DNA of 33,535 bases from a virus. Positions 1-7,699 of this stretch are shown in pieces; position 1 is the stretch's first letter; every line of letters starts with the position of its first letter. The stretch spans positions 1 to 33,535 of IMG/VR virus record IMGVR_UViG_3300025669_000128. The stretch is one strand, 5' to 3'. The position numbers and the translations under genes were made by a program. The notes under the pieces were generated by a model that saw only the letters and a list, made by a program, of their open reading frames with translations, did not search any database and was not told the DNA's origin.

Positions 1-607
1 AATCAGAAACATACTTAATCCTACTCTCGTCTATATTTATCCCACCTGTTCCCCATCTTAATACATTCTTGGCTATTGTCTTCTCACTTAAAGGCTTGCG
101 AGCTAGTACGATAGGTTCATTCGCTGGTTTAAGAGCTGTACCCCATCCTTCCCACTTGGAGTTTCCTTTGGTATTATCAAACTCAGTTTTATTTGCGTGT
201 TTATTCCAACCACTATCTTGACCAAGTGCATTTTTACCAGCTCGGTTAGTTCCTGTTACCTCTCTCTCATTCCCCTCTAACTTATCTACTGCCTTACCTA
301 TATTATGTGATTTGGGGAACCCTGAACCATATATCCATTGTATCTGGTCTCTAATCTCAAAGCCTGCGTCCTCTATTGCACAAGCCATACGGTGATAGGT
401 TCTCGTTCCACCGAATGATAGTAAATGTCCACCTGGTTTAAGGACTCTTAATACTTCCTTCCACATATCTTTGTTGTTTGCGATACCTGTACTATCCCAA
501 CTCTTACCCATAAAGCCTAACTCATAAGGAGGGTCAGTAACAACGCTATCTACACTATTCTCTTTCAGTTTCTTTAGTTCTTCTAGACAATCACCGTTTA
601 TTATCAT
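1..607 (-). CDS. DNA methyltransferase, 5' part (runs off window)
   Basis: The first roughly 202 codons of a DNA amino-methyltransferase that continues past the left edge of the window. The family transfers a methyl group from S-adenosylmethionine to the exocyclic amine of adenine or cytosine. The start ATG (605-607) overlaps the TGA of the upstream gene as ATGA, so translation is coupled. The protein begins MIINGDCLEELKKL, carries the catalytic motif DPPY at residues 25-28, and has LKPGG followed by SFGGTRT at about 57-70. DPPY near the N-terminus fits the beta-type order, with the SAM-binding motif expected in the missing part. No restriction enzyme is adjacent, so protection of phage DNA from host restriction is the likely role (inference). 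The target sequence cannot be read from this fragment. Confidence 0.85.
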   Translation of the reverse strand, partial: MIINGDCLEELKKLKENSVDSVVTDPPYELGFMGKSWDSTGIANNKDMWKEVLRVLKPGGHLLSFGGTRTYHRMACAIEDAGFEIRDQIQWIYGSGFPKSHNIGKAVDKLEGNEREVTGTNRAGKNALGQDSGWNKHANKTEFDNTKGNSKWEGWGTALKPANEPIVLARKPLSEKTIAKNVLRWGTGGINIDESRIKYVSD

Positions 608-1398
608 TTAATCATTTCAAAATTTTCTTCTAATGTATCTTCCTGTTTCAATTTACCAGCAACAAACTCTGGCATCTTCTTTTGCACAGTCCACAACGTC
701 CAAGTCTTCACCCATACCAATTCAGGATTTTCTTGGTTATCACTTAACCATTTCATAAAATCTAAAATTTCTTTAACCCTCCTACCTGCCTTAAACATTG
801 TTTTGATAGCCCTTCTTGCTTGGCCCTGTTCTGGACCCGCCACCCTCACCCCTTTATATTTCATATAGCCATCTATGACAATTTTGTAGTCTTCTGCTGG
901 GTATCTAGTGTTAGCCCCCACTGTACTAGGTGTACTAGTATTAGGTGTATCAGTATTAGGTATAGTAGTAGTATATATAGCGTGAGATAACAGGTTTTGT
1001 TGTCGGTTTTCACCTTTTACCCTCAACGATTTCCTTGTGTCATCAATATATTTTAACAGTTTTCGTGTTTCCTTCGGGGGGTAAAAATTCTTTACCCTGG
1101 TAAAATTTTTTAACCTCAAGACCATACCCCTTCCACTATCCTCTATCTCTATTAAACCGAGCTTTTTTAACGAATTTTTATATTTTATGAATGTTGGTTT
1201 ACTAATGCCCAACAATTCTGCAACTTTCTTCTGGGTCAAAAACCCATCCAACCCTATCTGGTACATCCAAATTAGACTTATATAAAATCCCAACAATTTT
1301 GGGTCTGACATCAGACTTAAAATCGCTTCAAACTGAACCGAAACATCTCCTCCTAAATTTTTATACTGTATGCTAGAAAAAAAGTTCTCTTTTGTCAT
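604..1398 (-). CDS. Winged-helix replication-initiation-type protein
   Basis: A 264-residue DNA-binding protein. Residues about 25-105 form a predicted winged helix-turn-helix (GFLTQKKVAELLGISKPTF is the helix-turn-helix core, followed by a wing with GLIEIEDSGRG). A low-complexity Thr/Pro/Asn linker follows (about 148-165, NTDTPNTSTPSTVG), then a C-terminal helical domain rich in Lys, Arg and Trp. This order resembles phage replisome organiser or DnaD-like proteins that bind the origin and recruit a helicase (family knowledge). Its place directly after a DinG-type helicase and before a methyltransferase fits a replication module. It could instead be a transcription regulator. No clear Shine-Dalgarno site precedes the ATG. 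Confidence 0.6.
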   Translation of the reverse strand: MTKENFFSSIQYKNLGGDVSVQFEAILSLMSDPKLLGFYISLIWMYQIGLDGFLTQKKVAELLGISKPTFIKYKNSLKKLGLIEIEDSGRGMVLRLKNFTRVKNFYPPKETRKLLKYIDDTRKSLRVKGENRQQNLLSHAIYTTTIPNTDTPNTSTPSTVGANTRYPAEDYKIVIDGYMKYKGVRVAGPEQGQARRAIKTMFKAGRRVKEILDFMKWLSDNQENPELVWVKTWTLWTVQKKMPEFVAGKLKQEDTLEENFEMIK

Positions 1399-1422
1399 TT
1401 TTCTTGACTTTATACTATTATT

Positions 1423-4320
1423 TTAATGTTTACAATTACCATTTTTCTCAAAAAATTCTTTAACATTTTCTAATTTTTGCGTTCTAGGTGCTGGGGGCAA
1501 AGATGCTAGTACCTGAGTCTTGTAAGACCTGTAGTTTAATCTTTCATCCAGTATGGCTATTACACCATAATCAGTTTTGCTTCTTATGAGTCTGCCTACG
1601 CCTTGTTTAATTTTTAAACAGGCATCTGGTATCGTGTATCTGTTCCAATGAGACCCTTTTCCGTACCGCTTTTCTATTCTCTCCGCCTTACTAGTATAGA
1701 CCAAATCGCTCGGATTGCCAAATGGAACTTTGTGGATTACGACTAATACTAATCCATTGTCTTTTATATCTACTCCTTCCCAAAAACTTCTAGTTCCAAA
1801 CAGCACAGCATTTTCCGTTTCCTCAAAATCATCCAACAACTTCTTTCTTGACACACCCTTGGATTGAACCAACTTCGGATATTTAGTTTCCGTATATTCA
1901 TAAAAATGATTCATGTCTCTATACGAAGTGAATAACACAAAAGCTTTGCCCTCCGAATACTCTAGCAACTTCTCCAACTCATATGTCCTTTCCTTATCCC
2001 CATTCGTTATATAAATCATGGCATTGGTCTTGTAATCAAATGGAGAACCCACTATCAATTCTTCTACATCTTCCAACTCAAACTGGTCTTTAAAAAATCT
2101 AAAGCTTCCTCCACTAGCCAATGTGGCAGAGGTGCATATTACAGCCCCATCTTCAAATAAGGTTTGTTTCAGAAGAGGTCCAATGTTTAGAGGCACAGAC
2201 TTTAAGGTTACAGTCGGTTTGAAAGTATTGTTCTTTGGGTCATACGCTTCTGCCCACCTCAAAGTATTTTCATTATCCCCACCCAGTTCTTTTAACCTAC
2301 TAATTAAATTGTTTCCCTCACGAACCGCAGCATTAATTTTTAATTGGGTCGCCTCATCCTTCAAAAGCTTAGGGCTTTCTCCAATTTGTTCCACCATTCT
2401 CTCTAACTTATCTATCATGCTACCCGCCAATACAAACTTTTTCATTTTCTTTTGAACAAAATACCCATTTTTCTTTTCAGGAGTATATTTCTGCAATGCT
2501 GTTCTAAATTCATTCTCCAACAAATGTCTAGCGTGTTTAGGAATAGCGGTCTTGGTTATCGCTTTATTTAAAAAATGTCTTAAAGAAAATATGTTTATCT
2601 CATCACTAAACGCCATAGACGCATATTTCTCAAATGCGTGAGCCTCATCCAACACAACCAAATCGGCTTCAGGGAGTATTCTCTTCTCTCCATCCGTTTT
2701 TAGTCTTAGAGACGCGTCTAGGGCTAACAGGGTGTGATTGACAAGTATTATCTGCGCCTTCTTAGTTCGTTCTTTTGCTAAATTAGCATAACAAGTCGCT
2801 GAAGCATCTTTCTTGTGAATTATGTCTGACGAGCATACTAACAATTCTTTTACGGCAGGGTCTAGGTGTTCAGGATAATAACTAATATCACCCACCCCAT
2901 CCTTCTTCACCCAATCAACAATGCTCTTTAGTTCACCTTCTGAAGTCAACTCTAACAACTCATCTTCATTAATCTTAAAGTTCTCTTCACAAAAATAATT
3001 ATTCTTCCCCTTCAATACGGCCCAAGTAAAATCCTCATCAAATATTTTTTTCAAAGCTGGTAGGTCTTTATCTCCCAACTGGTCTTGTAAACTTTTATTA
3101 GAAGTAGAAACAATTACTTTCTTTCCAGATAATATAGCAGGAATTAAATACGCAAAACTATTATGAGAAACAATAAAATTAGCCAATAAATATCTATAGT
3201 TTCCATTTAAAGAAAATCCATAATATTTTCCAACCCCAACACTTTTTATAGAAAAGCCAAAATTCAACACATTCTTAATCTGTTTTCTTTTGGGGCTTTG
3301 TTTCCTTTTTATTCTAGTTGGAATTATTGAACAATCTCCAGATATGCCGACCACAAAAGAAAGAAACTTTTTATTGTTGCACCATGTATATTTTTTTCTT
3401 TTTGTTGCTCTCAACCCCAACGACCTGACAATAAACACCACACTATCTATAATTCTTTCATTGGTATTATAAAAATCAAACCCCCCATGTCTATAACTCC
3501 CATCTGAATCTAACAAGCCCGCCAATAATTTTAATTGTATATTTTTATGATTAATTGTGTAGTTATTTGGTATGTGTTTGTTATTAATTACCCCAATATC
3601 GCAAAGTTGTTTATGTAATTCATTTTTAGTCTTTCCATAACCACCAATATTTCCACGAGTAATTTTATAAGTGGCACATTTTTTCTTCTTCCCCTTAACA
3701 GAAATATAATAACCATTCATGTCCTTAACCATGTTTTTCAAATAATCAACAACTTCCTTATCTTCGGTGGTTATTCCTGTATCGTGTTTGTTTCCATCTC
3801 CAAGCCAAAGCCCTAAAAAATAAGGGTCTATAAGAACTGGTTTTTTGGGAAATGCGACTTCCACAGTAAATAATTTATGTAAATGTTTAAATTTGTCACT
3901 TTTTTGAATATACTCCCCTACAGAAATTTCAGTAACCACTTCTGTTCCCGTTTTTCTTAAAACAAGTATGTGGTCTTTATTCACTGTAAATGGTGTGCTC
4001 CTTATTGGTTTTATCTTAAACATCTTTTGTTTACCAGACACAACATTCATTACTTTTCTGTGTTTAGAATTATCTCCCATCACCAAATCACCAATTATTA
4101 TATCTTCTACTTTTTTTAAATCACCATTAAACATCAATATCTTTGTGCCTTTTTTATGACACTTACCAATTCCAGTTCCACCCTCTATCAACGCAACACT
4201 TTCATCCAGCATTGCTTTCTCAACCATCTCCGCCATCTTCACCTGTTCTGGGCGAAACTCATACTTATCAAAATGTTTGCTTAAAATTCCTTTTTCTTCA
4301 AAAATCTTTTTTAATGTCAT
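1423..4320 (-). CDS. DinG/XPD-type superfamily 2 helicase, intein-containing precursor
   Basis: A 965-residue precursor encoding an ATP-dependent DNA helicase split by an intein. Walker A reads GGTGIGK at residues 47-53, is broken by the intein (54-387), and resumes with S388 (SFAYLIPAIL). Further helicase motifs: DEAH at 558-561 (LVVLDEAHAF), GTRSFWEGVD at 842-851 and QGVGRLIR at 906-913. The spliced protein would be 631 residues. DinG/XPD proteins usually carry a four-cysteine iron-sulfur cluster between motifs I and II; only three candidate cysteines are visible (444, 496, 510), so the cluster may be degenerate. The start overlaps the upstream TGA as ATGA. The likely role is unwinding DNA during phage replication or repair. 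Splicing is required for activity because the intein disrupts the nucleotide-binding loop. Confidence 0.92.
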   Translation of the reverse strand: MTLKKIFEEKGILSKHFDKYEFRPEQVKMAEMVEKAMLDESVALIEGGTGIGKCHKKGTKILMFNGDLKKVEDIIIGDLVMGDNSKHRKVMNVVSGKQKMFKIKPIRSTPFTVNKDHILVLRKTGTEVVTEISVGEYIQKSDKFKHLHKLFTVEVAFPKKPVLIDPYFLGLWLGDGNKHDTGITTEDKEVVDYLKNMVKDMNGYYISVKGKKKKCATYKITRGNIGGYGKTKNELHKQLCDIGVINNKHIPNNYTINHKNIQLKLLAGLLDSDGSYRHGGFDFYNTNERIIDSVVFIVRSLGLRATKRKKYTWCNNKKFLSFVVGISGDCSIIPTRIKRKQSPKRKQIKNVLNFGFSIKSVGVGKYYGFSLNGNYRYLLANFIVSHNSFAYLIPAILSGKKVIVSTSNKSLQDQLGDKDLPALKKIFDEDFTWAVLKGKNNYFCEENFKINEDELLELTSEGELKSIVDWVKKDGVGDISYYPEHLDPAVKELLVCSSDIIHKKDASATCYANLAKERTKKAQIILVNHTLLALDASLRLKTDGEKRILPEADLVVLDEAHAFEKYASMAFSDEINIFSLRHFLNKAITKTAIPKHARHLLENEFRTALQKYTPEKKNGYFVQKKMKKFVLAGSMIDKLERMVEQIGESPKLLKDEATQLKINAAVREGNNLISRLKELGGDNENTLRWAEAYDPKNNTFKPTVTLKSVPLNIGPLLKQTLFEDGAVICTSATLASGGSFRFFKDQFELEDVEELIVGSPFDYKTNAMIYITNGDKERTYELEKLLEYSEGKAFVLFTSYRDMNHFYEYTETKYPKLVQSKGVSRKKLLDDFEETENAVLFGTRSFWEGVDIKDNGLVLVVIHKVPFGNPSDLVYTSKAERIEKRYGKGSHWNRYTIPDACLKIKQGVGRLIRSKTDYGVIAILDERLNYRSYKTQVLASLPPAPRTQKLENVKEFFEKNGNCKH
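3160..4161 (-). mobile_element. Intein with LAGLIDADG homing endonuclease inside the helicase P-loop
   Basis: A 334-residue in-frame intein, residues C54 to N387 of the helicase. It starts with the nucleophile Cys (CHKKGTKILMFNGDLKKVED, block A), has a block B with TPFTVNKDHILV including the conserved Thr and His, and ends with the C-terminal splice motif IVSHN followed by extein Ser. Two LAGLIDADG-type helices are visible, FLGLWLGDG (about 168-176) and LLAGLLDSDG (265-274), so it is a full-size homing intein rather than a mini-intein. Walker A loops are a favoured insertion site because the target DNA is conserved (established). The catalytic Asp residues of both endonuclease helices are present, so the nuclease may be active. 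Confidence 0.95.
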
Positions 4321-4595
4321 TGGTACAAAACTAATAAAATAAATCCATAATAAACGTTGGCTTGCTTTAACGCTTTATCAAAAGTATCAAAACTACTTTC
4401 TCTCAAAACTTCGGTGTGCTTATTACACAAACACGTTGTCCAAATTTCATGTGTTTCATCTAAACACAATTCAAACGGTCCTTCCCAAAATGAATAATAT
4501 CCAATTTCAGGTATGGATGGTCTGACTTGTATCCACTCAAAGTCCTTCAAAACCAACATTTTATTTTCAAGCTGCTTAGCAGGATTTTCGGGCAT
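4317..4595 (-). CDS. Hypothetical protein upstream of the helicase
   Basis: A 92-residue protein of unknown function. It has a strong ribosome binding site, GGAGGAGGTGA, about ten bases before the ATG at 4593-4595, which fixes the start. The sequence is mixed acidic and aromatic (FEWIQVRPSIPEIGYYSFWE) with three cysteines (FELCLDE and TTCLCNKH) that could bind a metal weakly. Its TGA overlaps the ATG of the helicase gene as ATGA, so helicase synthesis is probably coupled to this reading frame. No family is recognised. Confidence 0.75.
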   Translation of the reverse strand: MPENPAKQLENKMLVLKDFEWIQVRPSIPEIGYYSFWEGPFELCLDETHEIWTTCLCNKHTEVLRESSFDTFDKALKQANVYYGFILLVLYQ

Positions 4596-4628
4596 TACGC
4601 TCTCACCTCCTCCTAATTTCTTTTAATT

Positions 4629-4656
4629 TTAACATACGCTTTAGATAGATTCTATC
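4629..4656 (-). promoter_or_regulatory. Candidate extended -10 promoter with a 13-bp dyad
   Basis: On the minus strand the leader of the 4595 gene contains TG-T-TAAAAT, an extended -10 box, about 35 bases before the ATG. No good -35 box is present. In its place sits the perfect dyad GATAGA-T-TCTATC (4644-4656 on the plus strand), positioned where a regulator could act. Promoter strength and regulator are inferred only. Confidence 0.4.
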
Positions 4657-4668
4657 GTTAATTTTTAA

Positions 4669-5586
4669 CTATTTCTTTTTCCTCTCCACCCCTCCCAATG
4701 CTGTCACAATTTCCTTTGCTGCAAAGTAGTTCTTACAACACTCCATATGAAATTTATTAGGCCATAACAATAAAGTTATCCCTGGGTCGCCTGGGTGACT
4801 CCCTAAGCCAATTGAAGAAGCCCATGGGTCGGTAGCTTTATATGTACCACTCACGACAGCTAAAAATGACTTACTTCCTTTGTCATAATATTCAAAAGAA
4901 GATTGGTGAGTGTGTCCAACCCAACCAACATCAGCTGTGCCGCCAGTTTCATATTCAATCATTCTTTTAGCAGGATTGGTTATGTTTATTTTAGACCTAC
5001 CCCAAAAAGTATGATTAATAACTATTGTATAGCTGACTCCAGACTCAAATTCAATAGTCAAAACGCCACCAGTAGTAAATATAGGACATTTAAAATCACT
5101 CATAAACGAGTCATAAAAATCTTGTCCTCCCTGTTTACCAAAATTGTCGTGGTTACCCTGAGACAAAACTGCCACCTTTCCCTTATCATCTAACTGCTTG
5201 AATCTTCCCATTATCGTTCTGGCTTGCATCTGAGGCGAGATTGGGTTTTCATACATCCCAGTTGGGTGTTTGTCCGCATTAAAAAAGTCAACATGGTCAC
5301 CATTCGTTCCAAGATACATATTTGGAGTGTGCTCTATATCTTTCAAGTGTTGGTTTAACACAGGATAATCTATCAATATACTGCCAAAATGGAGGTCTGA
5401 CATCATAGTAAACCCAATGGGTACATTCTCCATTTCTGGTTTTACCTTCCATGTCGCTTTCCTCTGACCGATGCTGAACGCTTCTGCTATCTTCCTCCCC
5501 TCTTCTAAATGATTAACAACTCTCTGATAATCTAGCTTTCGCTCTTTCTTATCAGGAAAACTGCACCAAACATTTTTAGGGGGCAT
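4669..5586 (-). CDS. Calcineurin-like metallophosphoesterase, copy A
   Basis: A 305-residue dinuclear-metal phosphoesterase. The classic motifs are in order: SDLHFG (D64, H66), TNGDHVD (94-100), GNHD (144-147), INHTFW (H192) and GHTH (224-227). Members hydrolyse phosphomonoesters or diesters; phage versions may act on nucleic acid or nucleotides, but the substrate cannot be read here. A well-spaced AAAGGA precedes the ATG, and a consensus-like promoter lies at 5632-5660. It is a paralogue of the gene at 5940-6971: both open with a PDKKERKL block and share FSIGQ, GMYENP and the metal motifs. The two copies are separated by a structured-looking intergenic region instead of lying back to back. 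Confidence 0.88.
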   Translation of the reverse strand: MPPKNVWCSFPDKKERKLDYQRVVNHLEEGRKIAEAFSIGQRKATWKVKPEMENVPIGFTMMSDLHFGSILIDYPVLNQHLKDIEHTPNMYLGTNGDHVDFFNADKHPTGMYENPISPQMQARTIMGRFKQLDDKGKVAVLSQGNHDNFGKQGGQDFYDSFMSDFKCPIFTTGGVLTIEFESGVSYTIVINHTFWGRSKINITNPAKRMIEYETGGTADVGWVGHTHQSSFEYYDKGSKSFLAVVSGTYKATDPWASSIGLGSHPGDPGITLLLWPNKFHMECCKNYFAAKEIVTALGGVERKKK

Positions 5587-5631
5587 ATAATCCTTTCTAA
5601 TTTAATTATAATTATATAGGATTATCTACCG

Positions 5632-5660
5632 ATATTAGCAGTTGTTAAATTATTCGTCAA
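5632..5660 (-). promoter_or_regulatory. Sigma70-type promoter for metallophosphoesterase A
   Basis: Minus strand: -35 TTGACG (5655-5660), 17-bp spacer, -10 TAATAT (5632-5637). It lies 46 bases upstream of the ATG at 5586, with a ribosome binding site in between. It starts immediately after the structured region at 5672-5932, so that region is outside this transcript. Confidence 0.75.
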
Positions 5661-5671
5661 GACTCAAATTA

Positions 5672-5932
5672 CTAATTATTGGAAGCTCCCGAAGGAGCAA
5701 CCAGCAATTAGCAAATGGGCTACGCCGCACTCAAAGGCCTGGACTATTAATTGCCGTTACTGGTCAATAGCACATCCATTTTAAGACCTTCAATGACTAA
5801 TCGTCTTGGGTCTATTATATCAAGCAAAGTTGTTTTTAGATACTTAGCCACCCCCTAACAGCGGTCTTACGGGTGTTTCGAGGTTACTGGTTTGAGGTGG
5901 GGTACTGTTAACCTTTGTTCCCTTGACTAAGT
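5672..5932 (-). ncRNA. Candidate structured noncoding RNA between the two metallophosphoesterases
   Basis: A 353-base gap with no gene, but with several strong stem-loops when read as minus-strand RNA. (1) 5672-5711: an 11-pair outer stem with one mismatch, a symmetric TT/TT internal loop, and GCTCC-TTCG-GGAGC, a five-pair stem capped by the very stable C(UUCG)G tetraloop. The tetraloop form exists only in the minus-strand reading, the direction of all genes. (2) 5784-5813: stacked helices AGACC/GGTCT, CAA/TTG and GAC/GTC with a five-base loop. (3) About 5743-5769: a bulged hairpin, CTA/TAG, TTG/CAA, CC/GG, with loop AGTAAC. (4) The 5' end GAGTTACT can pair with AGTAACCTC near 5879-5887. A TATAAT box just upstream (5939-5944) and an extended -10 box inside (5814-5822) could start it. 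No T-run terminator is seen. It may be a trans-acting RNA, a leader or a DNA-level structure. Confidence 0.55.
5814..5822 (-). promoter_or_regulatory. Extended -10 box inside the structured region
   Basis: The minus strand reads TG-A-TATAAT, a perfect extended -10 element. No -35 box lies 17 bp upstream. A transcript from here would begin near the AAGAC/GTCTT hairpin at about 5805 and contain the UUCG stem-loop at 5672-5711. Confidence 0.4.
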
Positions 5933-5938
5933 AACTCT

Positions 5939-5944
5939 ATTATA
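5939..5944 (-). promoter_or_regulatory. TATAAT box at the 5' edge of the structured region
   Basis: A perfect TATAAT on the minus strand overlaps the stop codon of metallophosphoesterase B. No matching -35 box is visible, so promoter activity is uncertain. A start about seven bases downstream would place the RNA 5' end at the GAGTTACT strand that pairs with AGTAACCTC. Confidence 0.3.
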
Positions 5945-6971
5945 TATCTTCTTGTTGTTTAGCTATTTCGTTATACGCTGGTTGCCAATCATCTGACTTT
6001 TCTAAAGCAAATATAGAGTTAAGCATGGCATCTCTCGCCAATCTAACATCCTTGAACAACTGCATCTTTCTTCCATCTCCCCATAACGCCACAACCCATC
6101 CTGGACTACCTGGACGGCCCCCTATACCTTTCGTTCTTGCCCAATCATCTTCTTGTTTAAAGGTTCCTCCTATGACAGCCACTCGGTCTTTGCCACCTCT
6201 TTCAAAATGCAGCCCTTCTGACTGATGCGTGTGCCCTAAGAATATTACATCCGCCTCTGGATATTCATGTTCCATAAATCTCTTACAAGCATTGGTTGGG
6301 TTTAGCTTACTTGTTCCCCAATATCTGTGGGTCATAGCTAAATCATATTTTTGTCCACCATTCACTTCAATTCTCAATAAGCCTCCTGTATTAAATATGG
6401 GACAATCCATTTGACCTAAAAATGTGTCATACCAATCTTGTCCAGCGCCTTTACAAAAATCATTATGATTTCCAAAACTCATTACACCAACTTTTCCTTT
6501 TCTTTCTAACTTACTTATTCTTTGTACCAACGACCTTCCCTGAATCTGAGGCGGTAAAGGGTTCTCATACATTCCAGAAGCCATCCTGCCAAGCGTGGCG
6601 TTGAAATTGTCTACGTCATCTCCATTACCCACTACAAAAAAGTTAGGAGTGTTTTCAACAATATCCATATGTTCTTTAAATCTAGCCACATCCGAATTAA
6701 AAGAGCCATAATGCACATCAGTCATTAAATAAATCATGATTGGTAGCTGTGGATACTCTCCATATGACCTCCACTTAGCTTCTTTTTGACCAATAGAGAA
6801 GCCTTCCATTATCTCTCTCCCCTTCATCAAATAGTCTGATACTTCCTCAAATTCCAGCTTTCGTTCTTTCTTGTCTGGAAAAACTTGTATCCTGCCCTTG
6901 TCCTCCAATTCTTCTTTACTAATAAAATCCTTTTCATTAGGACCCGCATAAAATCCATTCTCTTTAATCAT
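5940..6971 (-). CDS. Calcineurin-like metallophosphoesterase, copy B
   Basis: A 343-residue paralogue of the 4669-5586 gene with an N-terminal extension of about 23 residues. Motifs: TDVHYG (D85, H87), GNGDDVD (115-121), GNHN at 167-170 where the family usually has GNHD, MTHRYWG (H215) and GHTH (246-249). The Asp-to-Asn change after GNH is at a position that is usually well conserved, so activity may differ from copy A. It has its own promoter (6978-7006) whose -10 box ends exactly six bases before the ATG, so the mRNA should start at or next to the start codon; no Shine-Dalgarno site is present. The substrate is unknown. Confidence 0.87.
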   Translation of the reverse strand: MIKENGFYAGPNEKDFISKEELEDKGRIQVFPDKKERKLEFEEVSDYLMKGREIMEGFSIGQKEAKWRSYGEYPQLPIMIYLMTDVHYGSFNSDVARFKEHMDIVENTPNFFVVGNGDDVDNFNATLGRMASGMYENPLPPQIQGRSLVQRISKLERKGKVGVMSFGNHNDFCKGAGQDWYDTFLGQMDCPIFNTGGLLRIEVNGGQKYDLAMTHRYWGTSKLNPTNACKRFMEHEYPEADVIFLGHTHQSEGLHFERGGKDRVAVIGGTFKQEDDWARTKGIGGRPGSPGWVVALWGDGRKMQLFKDVRLARDAMLNSIFALEKSDDWQPAYNEIAKQQEDI

Positions 6972-6977
6972 GTCTCA

Positions 6978-7006
6978 ATTATTGATTTTTTTTGGAGCTA
7001 AGTCAA
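6978..7006 (-). promoter_or_regulatory. Promoter with six-base gap to the ATG (leaderless type)
   Basis: Minus strand: -35 TTGACT (7001-7006), 17-bp spacer, -10 AATAAT (6978-6983), then TGAGAC and the ATG at 6971. The usual start point, about seven bases after the -10 box, falls on the A of the ATG. The -35 box overlaps the last codons of the upstream gene. Confidence 0.75.
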
Positions 7007-7384
7007 ACTAAAACCGTCATCACTTTCTGCATCAAAATTACCCTCGTCAAAATAGGGGTTCTCATCGTTATATTCATGTGCTTCACCATCCCCATCATAA
7101 TAAACCCAAGTGCTTCTATAATCTTCTTGCTTCTCTTCATTAGGATATTTCCTTCTCATCTCCTCCTCATCTTCAGGAGTCATCCTGTAAAGTCTGTCAT
7201 ACTCCTTTAGATAATCTTTTTTCCTCACCTCCGCCACTTTCCTATCATCATCATCACCACTCATCTCAGCTCTCCTTCTAGCAACGACAGCCTCCTTCTC
7301 TAAGGCTTGTAGGCTATGCTCCTCCTTTTTAAAAATCTTGCCTACAAAAATCTCATAAGGTTTTAAATCTTTTTCCATTAACAT
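6998..7384 (-). CDS. Hypothetical acidic, highly charged protein
   Basis: A 128-residue protein of unknown function. The middle is a charged helical stretch (KEAVVARRRAEMSGDDDDRK) and the C-terminal third is very acidic (YYDGDGEAHEYNDENPYFDE), ending in DDGFSLT. No family is recognised. Two in-frame starts are possible, ATG at 7382-7384 and ATG at 7376-7378 (MEKDL); neither has a good ribosome binding site. It follows the 7400 gene closely, and its 3' end overlaps the -35 box of the next promoter. Confidence 0.65.
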   Translation of the reverse strand: MLMEKDLKPYEIFVGKIFKKEEHSLQALEKEAVVARRRAEMSGDDDDRKVAEVRKKDYLKEYDRLYRMTPEDEEEMRRKYPNEEKQEDYRSTWVYYDGDGEAHEYNDENPYFDEGNFDAESDDGFSLT

Positions 7385-7399
7385 AAGTATAATATTTTT

Positions 7400-7699
7400 C
7401 TAATCAAAACCATAACTTTCACTCACCTTCTGCATCAACTCAGTTAAGGTGTTAGAAAATATGGAAGTAGAGGGTGCGCCCAGTTTCCACACTTCACATA
7501 TCCATAAGTTTCTTTTTTTAGACCATCTTACATATCCTTCAAATTCCATTCCTGCATATAGAGCATACTTTCCAGTACGCTTTAATTTTTTAGCCAACTC
7601 AGAATTATAGGTGTGGTCTAAGTTGGTTGCCAATAGTTCCACTTGTTTATTGGTATTAGGAACCAACTGCGGTTTAACAAATCCTTTAAATACATTCAT
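7400..7699 (-). CDS. Hypothetical protein
   Basis: A 99-residue basic protein without a recognised family. The central part, AGMEFEGYVRWSKKRNLW, looks like beta-strand-rich sequence, and the C-terminus is helical. The start is coupled to the upstream membrane-protein gene by an ATGA overlap. It belongs to the continuous chain of small genes that runs from about 10409 down to 7400. Confidence 0.65.
   Translation of the reverse strand: MNVFKGFVKPQLVPNTNKQVELLATNLDHTYNSELAKKLKRTGKYALYAGMEFEGYVRWSKKRNLWICEVWKLGAPSTSIFSNTLTELMQKVSESYGFD

Noticed and set aside
5587-5939. Group I intron remnant or transposon-associated guide RNA
   Set aside because: An AATAGTCC segment resembles the group I S element, but no matching GACTA R element, exon junction or intron-like position inside a gene exists. 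No TnpB, IscB or transposase lies nearby, so a guide RNA of those families is unsupported.
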